64,000 bases of DNA from Ursus arctos (taxonomy: Eukaryota > Chordata > Mammalia > Carnivora > Ursidae). The first letter of the stretch is position 1, and the number at the start of each line of letters is the position of its first letter. The stretch is taken from assembly GCF_023065955.2 (NCBI RefSeq), contig NW_026623067.1, positions 60,272,444 through 60,336,443 of the forward strand. Reading direction: 5' to 3'. The notes beneath the pieces were generated by a model that did no database searches, was not told the origin of the DNA, and saw only the letters and a program-made list of their open reading frames with translations. Position numbers and translations under genes: made by a program. Shown piece by piece: positions 60,286 to 64,000 of the stretch.

Positions 60286-63200
60286 AAAACCGCAATGGCT
60301 GTGGGGGTGTCGGTGGATCACCAAGAGAGTGGGGAATGTTGATAAAGGGGGAAAGAAATATGCACATGATTTGCACAATGCTGTTGATAGTGTGGTGGTT
60401 GGAGGGTAATTAATTCAACCCCCTGCACCCAAGGTTGAAAAAATATCAAGAGTTTTACTGGAGCTCATTTAGTAAATAAATTAAAACATTTTCTAAGCAT
60501 AAGCGAGGAGCAGAGCTAAAGTAGCAGAGAGTCCTGAAATAAGAGTCAGATGACCTCTTTTCTTACTTAAACTCCCATGCCCTTTGGTTCTCTAAGCCTC
60601 AGTCCCTAACACATGTGCACTAGAAAATGTGTACTTCCCTCTTAATTCCCACATCATATTCTAAGTTGCTATGGCAAGTAATTTGTAAAGGCCAAGGAGT
60701 GGTTAAGGAGATCTCCAAGGGAAATGTCTGTCCAGTGCAGGATTCTGCAGGATTAATTAGCACCTGTGAATATCATACAGTCAGAATTACTGCCAGGGTT
60801 CCAAAACACCTGCTTTCAGTTCACCTCTTTTGTCTTTTGGTCTGCAAATACACCCCTGTTCGTGGACTGGTGCTTTTGCCGCTCACGGCTGAGGTTCTTC
60901 TGGTCTTGGGAAGGTATACTGAAATCATTTTTATGTCACAATGGTGAAACTGCATTCATTCACGATATGGAGGGACAAGTTTTATTAGGAAGGCTTCCAT
61001 ACATATAATTCTTCTAAACAAATGCGGTTTTGTTTAAAGTGTTGTGCATTGTTACAAGCCAGGATGTAAATGGGCATATCAGTTTGATTTGTATGACTGT
61101 AGCAGGCTAGTCAATAAATACTTCAATTTAATGGAGCTAGTAATTTAGAAGCACCTACTCTGTTTCTAGAACTGCCTAGCCATAATAATTCAATATGTGT
61201 CCTTCCTGCCACCAACAAAATTAAGCATATGTATCAAAAATTCACGATGAGTGAAATAGTCCCTATTACACATATTTCTTTAGAAAATTATTCAAATTTT
61301 AAAGCCCAATTCCAAATAACTCACCCCTTTTATCAAACCCAGGACAGCATATTTTAAGGTCTGTCTGCAGTGGTATTACATGAAAAGTACAGTAAATTTT
61401 TAGAGGAAAAGTAATTTGAGTTTTTAACTCAAAGAATCAAATGCTTTGTGGCTGTGGTCCTGTGATTTCCAAATCGGAGGGATCCAGAGAGACAAGGTTT
61501 ATTATGATACATCATTGGCTTTCTCAATAAGGCGGCAGTTTGAGCAGCAAGTAGCAACCTCATTTCAGGCTTCTGTTTTCATTGGTTGCAGGCAGCGTCA
61601 CTGCCTCCGCCCTAAAAAAACAAGCATCCTGGCACTGCATAAGAGCATTATAAATCATAGTTTCATTTCAGGGGAAAGGTTATTGATTGGCTCATTTTTT
61701 CTTCTCCCTCTGGTTCAGACTTTAGTGGGAAATGGAAACTTCCTTTATGCAGTATATTATAGCTAATCAAAAGGGCGGCCTGTGCTTACCTGATTTGTAA
61801 TGGAAGGTGATCCGGGTGAGCGATTTCACAGGGCTCGTCCTGCAGTAACTGTAATCAAGAGATAAAAGCTGGAGCAACAACACACGCCGACCAGACCTTA
61901 TCAGAATTATGCACTGTATTTCCTAAGACCAAGATGTTTGATAAGTTGAGATGGAAGAACTAATATAGGTAAATGGCAAGACATTCCTTTTTCATTTTTT
62001 CACTTGGCTTTTAAAGCCAGCCAGCGTTCTCATTTTCCTGTGGTTATTAATTTGGCCTTTCAGGATCACATCACCTAAGGGAGATTAATTTAAATGATAT
62101 TTTTCCACGAAAGGGTCAGAAAAAAGACAAAACAAAAGGAGGTCTAAGGAGAAAGGGCAAAAAAAAGGTAAATAAGAAAATGGTGATGAGACATTTTATG
62201 ATACTTTAAAAGACACAAAGTCAAGGAATAAACAGATATCCTTAGTAAAATGCAGAGAAGGCATGAAATGTTTTGGCAAGGTAAACAAGGCTTTGGTAGA
62301 TTTTTTTTCCTGTTAAAGTATGGATTTTTCTAAGATGTGATATATATATTTGGTAAAGGGAAACATAGCACCATGCTGAGAGAAAAGCATGTCTACGTTG
62401 GGACAATTGTAATATGCTAAACATATATGGAAGGGAAGATAGAAATTATAAAGAAAAATAATAAAAAATCCCAGAGGTATAAAAATCTTATATATAAACA
62501 GTAGTACAATGCAACTGTTTACCACAAGGCAGAAACTCAGGACATAAAATCTTGTCATTGAAGTGTATTGTGAATGCTTATATTGGAAATCTCAGGCAAT
62601 CAGTTTCACATGGGATTGGCTTAGTGCAGAAGATGAATCAAGATTAAAAAAAGTAAACATAATAAAATGTCAGCTGACCCATTTTCAAATCCAGAGAGAC
62701 ACATCATTTTACAAATCCACATTTGTTTCTTTTGTCCTTAGCTACATGTCCTTAGATACATGTAGTATATTTCATTAATTGGGTCTGCTGTAGATGAGTC
62801 TGCTAGCATCTAAACTGATGAAAGTGGAGAAGAAACAATTGGTGATATGAGCTATCTCCCCCAGCCCCATCCTATACAAAATTAAAAGATGCATATATTT
62901 TAAAAAACAGATCTTAATCTAGAAATTGCATGCTGCAGAGTTGAGTGGTAAGACCCACATTTTCCTACAGAGAAATAAATCCCTTGTCTCAGCTGAGCCA
63001 TTTTTCCTCTAGGATGAAATGGATCACTTTCTTGTAGCAGATGTTCCACTCTCCACATCAGCAGCATGACCAAAAACGTTTACTATGACACCTAGTAATC
63101 CAACAAAATGAGTGTTATGGCACCATGGATAGTACACAAAAGTTACTGCCTAGCTTCAGAATACATTTTCTTTTTTAGCTAATTGTTAAAAATTAAAGTA

Positions 63201-63980
63201 CCATTTGTCCATGTCCTAAAAATCAAACACCACTAAGGGATTATAATAAAAAATTGTTCTGTCCCTCCCTTCCCCACCTTCCATTCCTTCCCTTCAGGAG
63301 CAGCTGCTTTTAACAATTAGAGTTGTTTCCTCTGTATTTGCCTCATTTTTTTCTAAATTATGTAGATACACTGTTTTTCCCTTAATGTGTCTGTTACACA
63401 TTACCTGTTGACTAGCATGGAAATAGAGAATTAGTGTTTCTACCCCCAACCCCAAATTCTTTTTCTCCTATGCTGTCAATACAGTAAACTCATAATGTTT
63501 GGTTAAATCAGTAATCAGAATTTGTATCATTATGATTTTTGCAGAGCCAAATAGTGTTCTAGATACTTCTTTCTTATGTAACTTTTACTTTTCCTGGAGT
63601 TAATAATTACATTGTATTTTCATTTGCCTGGCTTTCGATGTGTTTGATGAAGTCTTTGTACATGTACAACCTCTCAGTATGATTTTCAACATAATGAAAC
63701 ATATTAGATGACCTATCATTTCCACTACTTAATACTGAAGACCTTTCTCCTGGAGTCCTTTGGTCATTGTGTTTCTTGGGTCGGCTACATAGTTGTCATC
63801 CTGGGACATCCCTTCACAGATCTCCTGAATTGATTCCCTATTTCTGGGACCCATAGACTTTTTGATGTACACCATCTTTTTACCTTTTCTTTTTTTTTGA
63901 GGGGGGGCCTCCTTATCATACCATATACCAGTTTGATAGGATGGCTGGGAATAGAATTCTAGGTTGAAAATCATTTTGCC

Positions 63981-64000
63981 TGGGGCGCCTGGGTGGCACA
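63981..64000 (+). mobile_element. Carnivore SINE head, cut by window edge
   Basis: The last 20 bases read TGGGGCGCCTGGGTGGCACA, the first bases of a SINEC copy continuing to the right. Confidence 0.93.

Larger units (their letters stand above)
42681..64000 (+). other. SV2C: SV2C intron, 5' part (end outside window)
   Basis: The intron opens with GTAAGA and a small perfect hairpin (listed separately). Repeats are listed separately. Stretches where I recognise no family are 42710-43400, 43500-45150, 45960-48440, 48670-49590, 49690-50620, 52290-52990, 53340-54270, 54360-55740, 57060-59170, 60300-63970. Stretch 63190-63700 may hold an old, minus-strand L1 remnant, but I cannot define it. Two repeat-poor blocks (58180-58640 and 61440-62110) are reported as findings. 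Confidence 0.8.

Overview
This is a mammalian genomic window, most likely from a caniform carnivore. The evidence is thirteen copies (one cut by the right edge) of the tRNA-Lys-derived carnivore SINE (SINEC), with its head GGGCGCCTGGGTGGC and AATAAA-rich tail. Several have the long pyrimidine-rich body and AAATAAATAAATAAAATC tail that I associate with bears, seals and mustelids. L1 copies with a carnivore-type 3' end are also present. The species cannot be fixed from sequence alone.

Only one gene is supported: two internal exons of SV2C (synaptic vesicle glycoprotein 2C) on the + strand, at 30072-30252 and 42529-42680. They join in frame (phase 1 in, phase 2 between, phase 1 out) and encode the second to fifth membrane segments of the N-terminal half of this 12-pass major-facilitator-type vesicle protein. 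Everything else, more than 99 percent of the window, is intron: the 3' part of one intron (1-30071), a complete 12.3-kb intron (30253-42528), and the 5' part of a third (42681-64000). The exons before and after are outside the window. No promoter, CpG island, RNA gene or second gene was found.

Layout. 0-3 kb: an old L1 (+) split by an MLT1-type LTR (-). 3.4-3.6 kb: an AT-rich minisatellite. 4-10 kb: four SINEs, an old L1 (-) and a MIR. 10.7-12.5 kb: a young 5'-truncated L1 (+) with decayed ORF2. 14-30 kb: SINEs, MER5A/hAT-like fossils, L2 remnants, an exact 126-bp tandem duplication at 22 kb, and an L1 (-) at 23.6-24.3 kb. 30 kb: first SV2C exon. 31.4-32.3 kb: L1 (-) with target-site duplication. 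34.7-36.2 kb: nested SINEs and a hAT element split by a SINE. 38.9 kb: MER20. 42.5 kb: second SV2C exon, with a perfect hairpin just beyond its 5' splice site. 45.2 kb: short L1 (-). 51-54 kb: an 82-bp sequence present twice, plus LINE and LTR fossils. 55.7-57 kb: MLT1, old L1 and SINE. 59.6-60.3 kb: a 5'-inverted L1. 58 and 61.4-62.1 kb: repeat-poor stretches that could be regulatory. 64 kb: the head of another SINE.

I did not find an undescribed biological system. The observations most worth checking are the two local duplications, the hairpin next to the second exon's 5' splice site, the palindromic AP-1 site at 33.17 kb and the repeat-poor intronic blocks.
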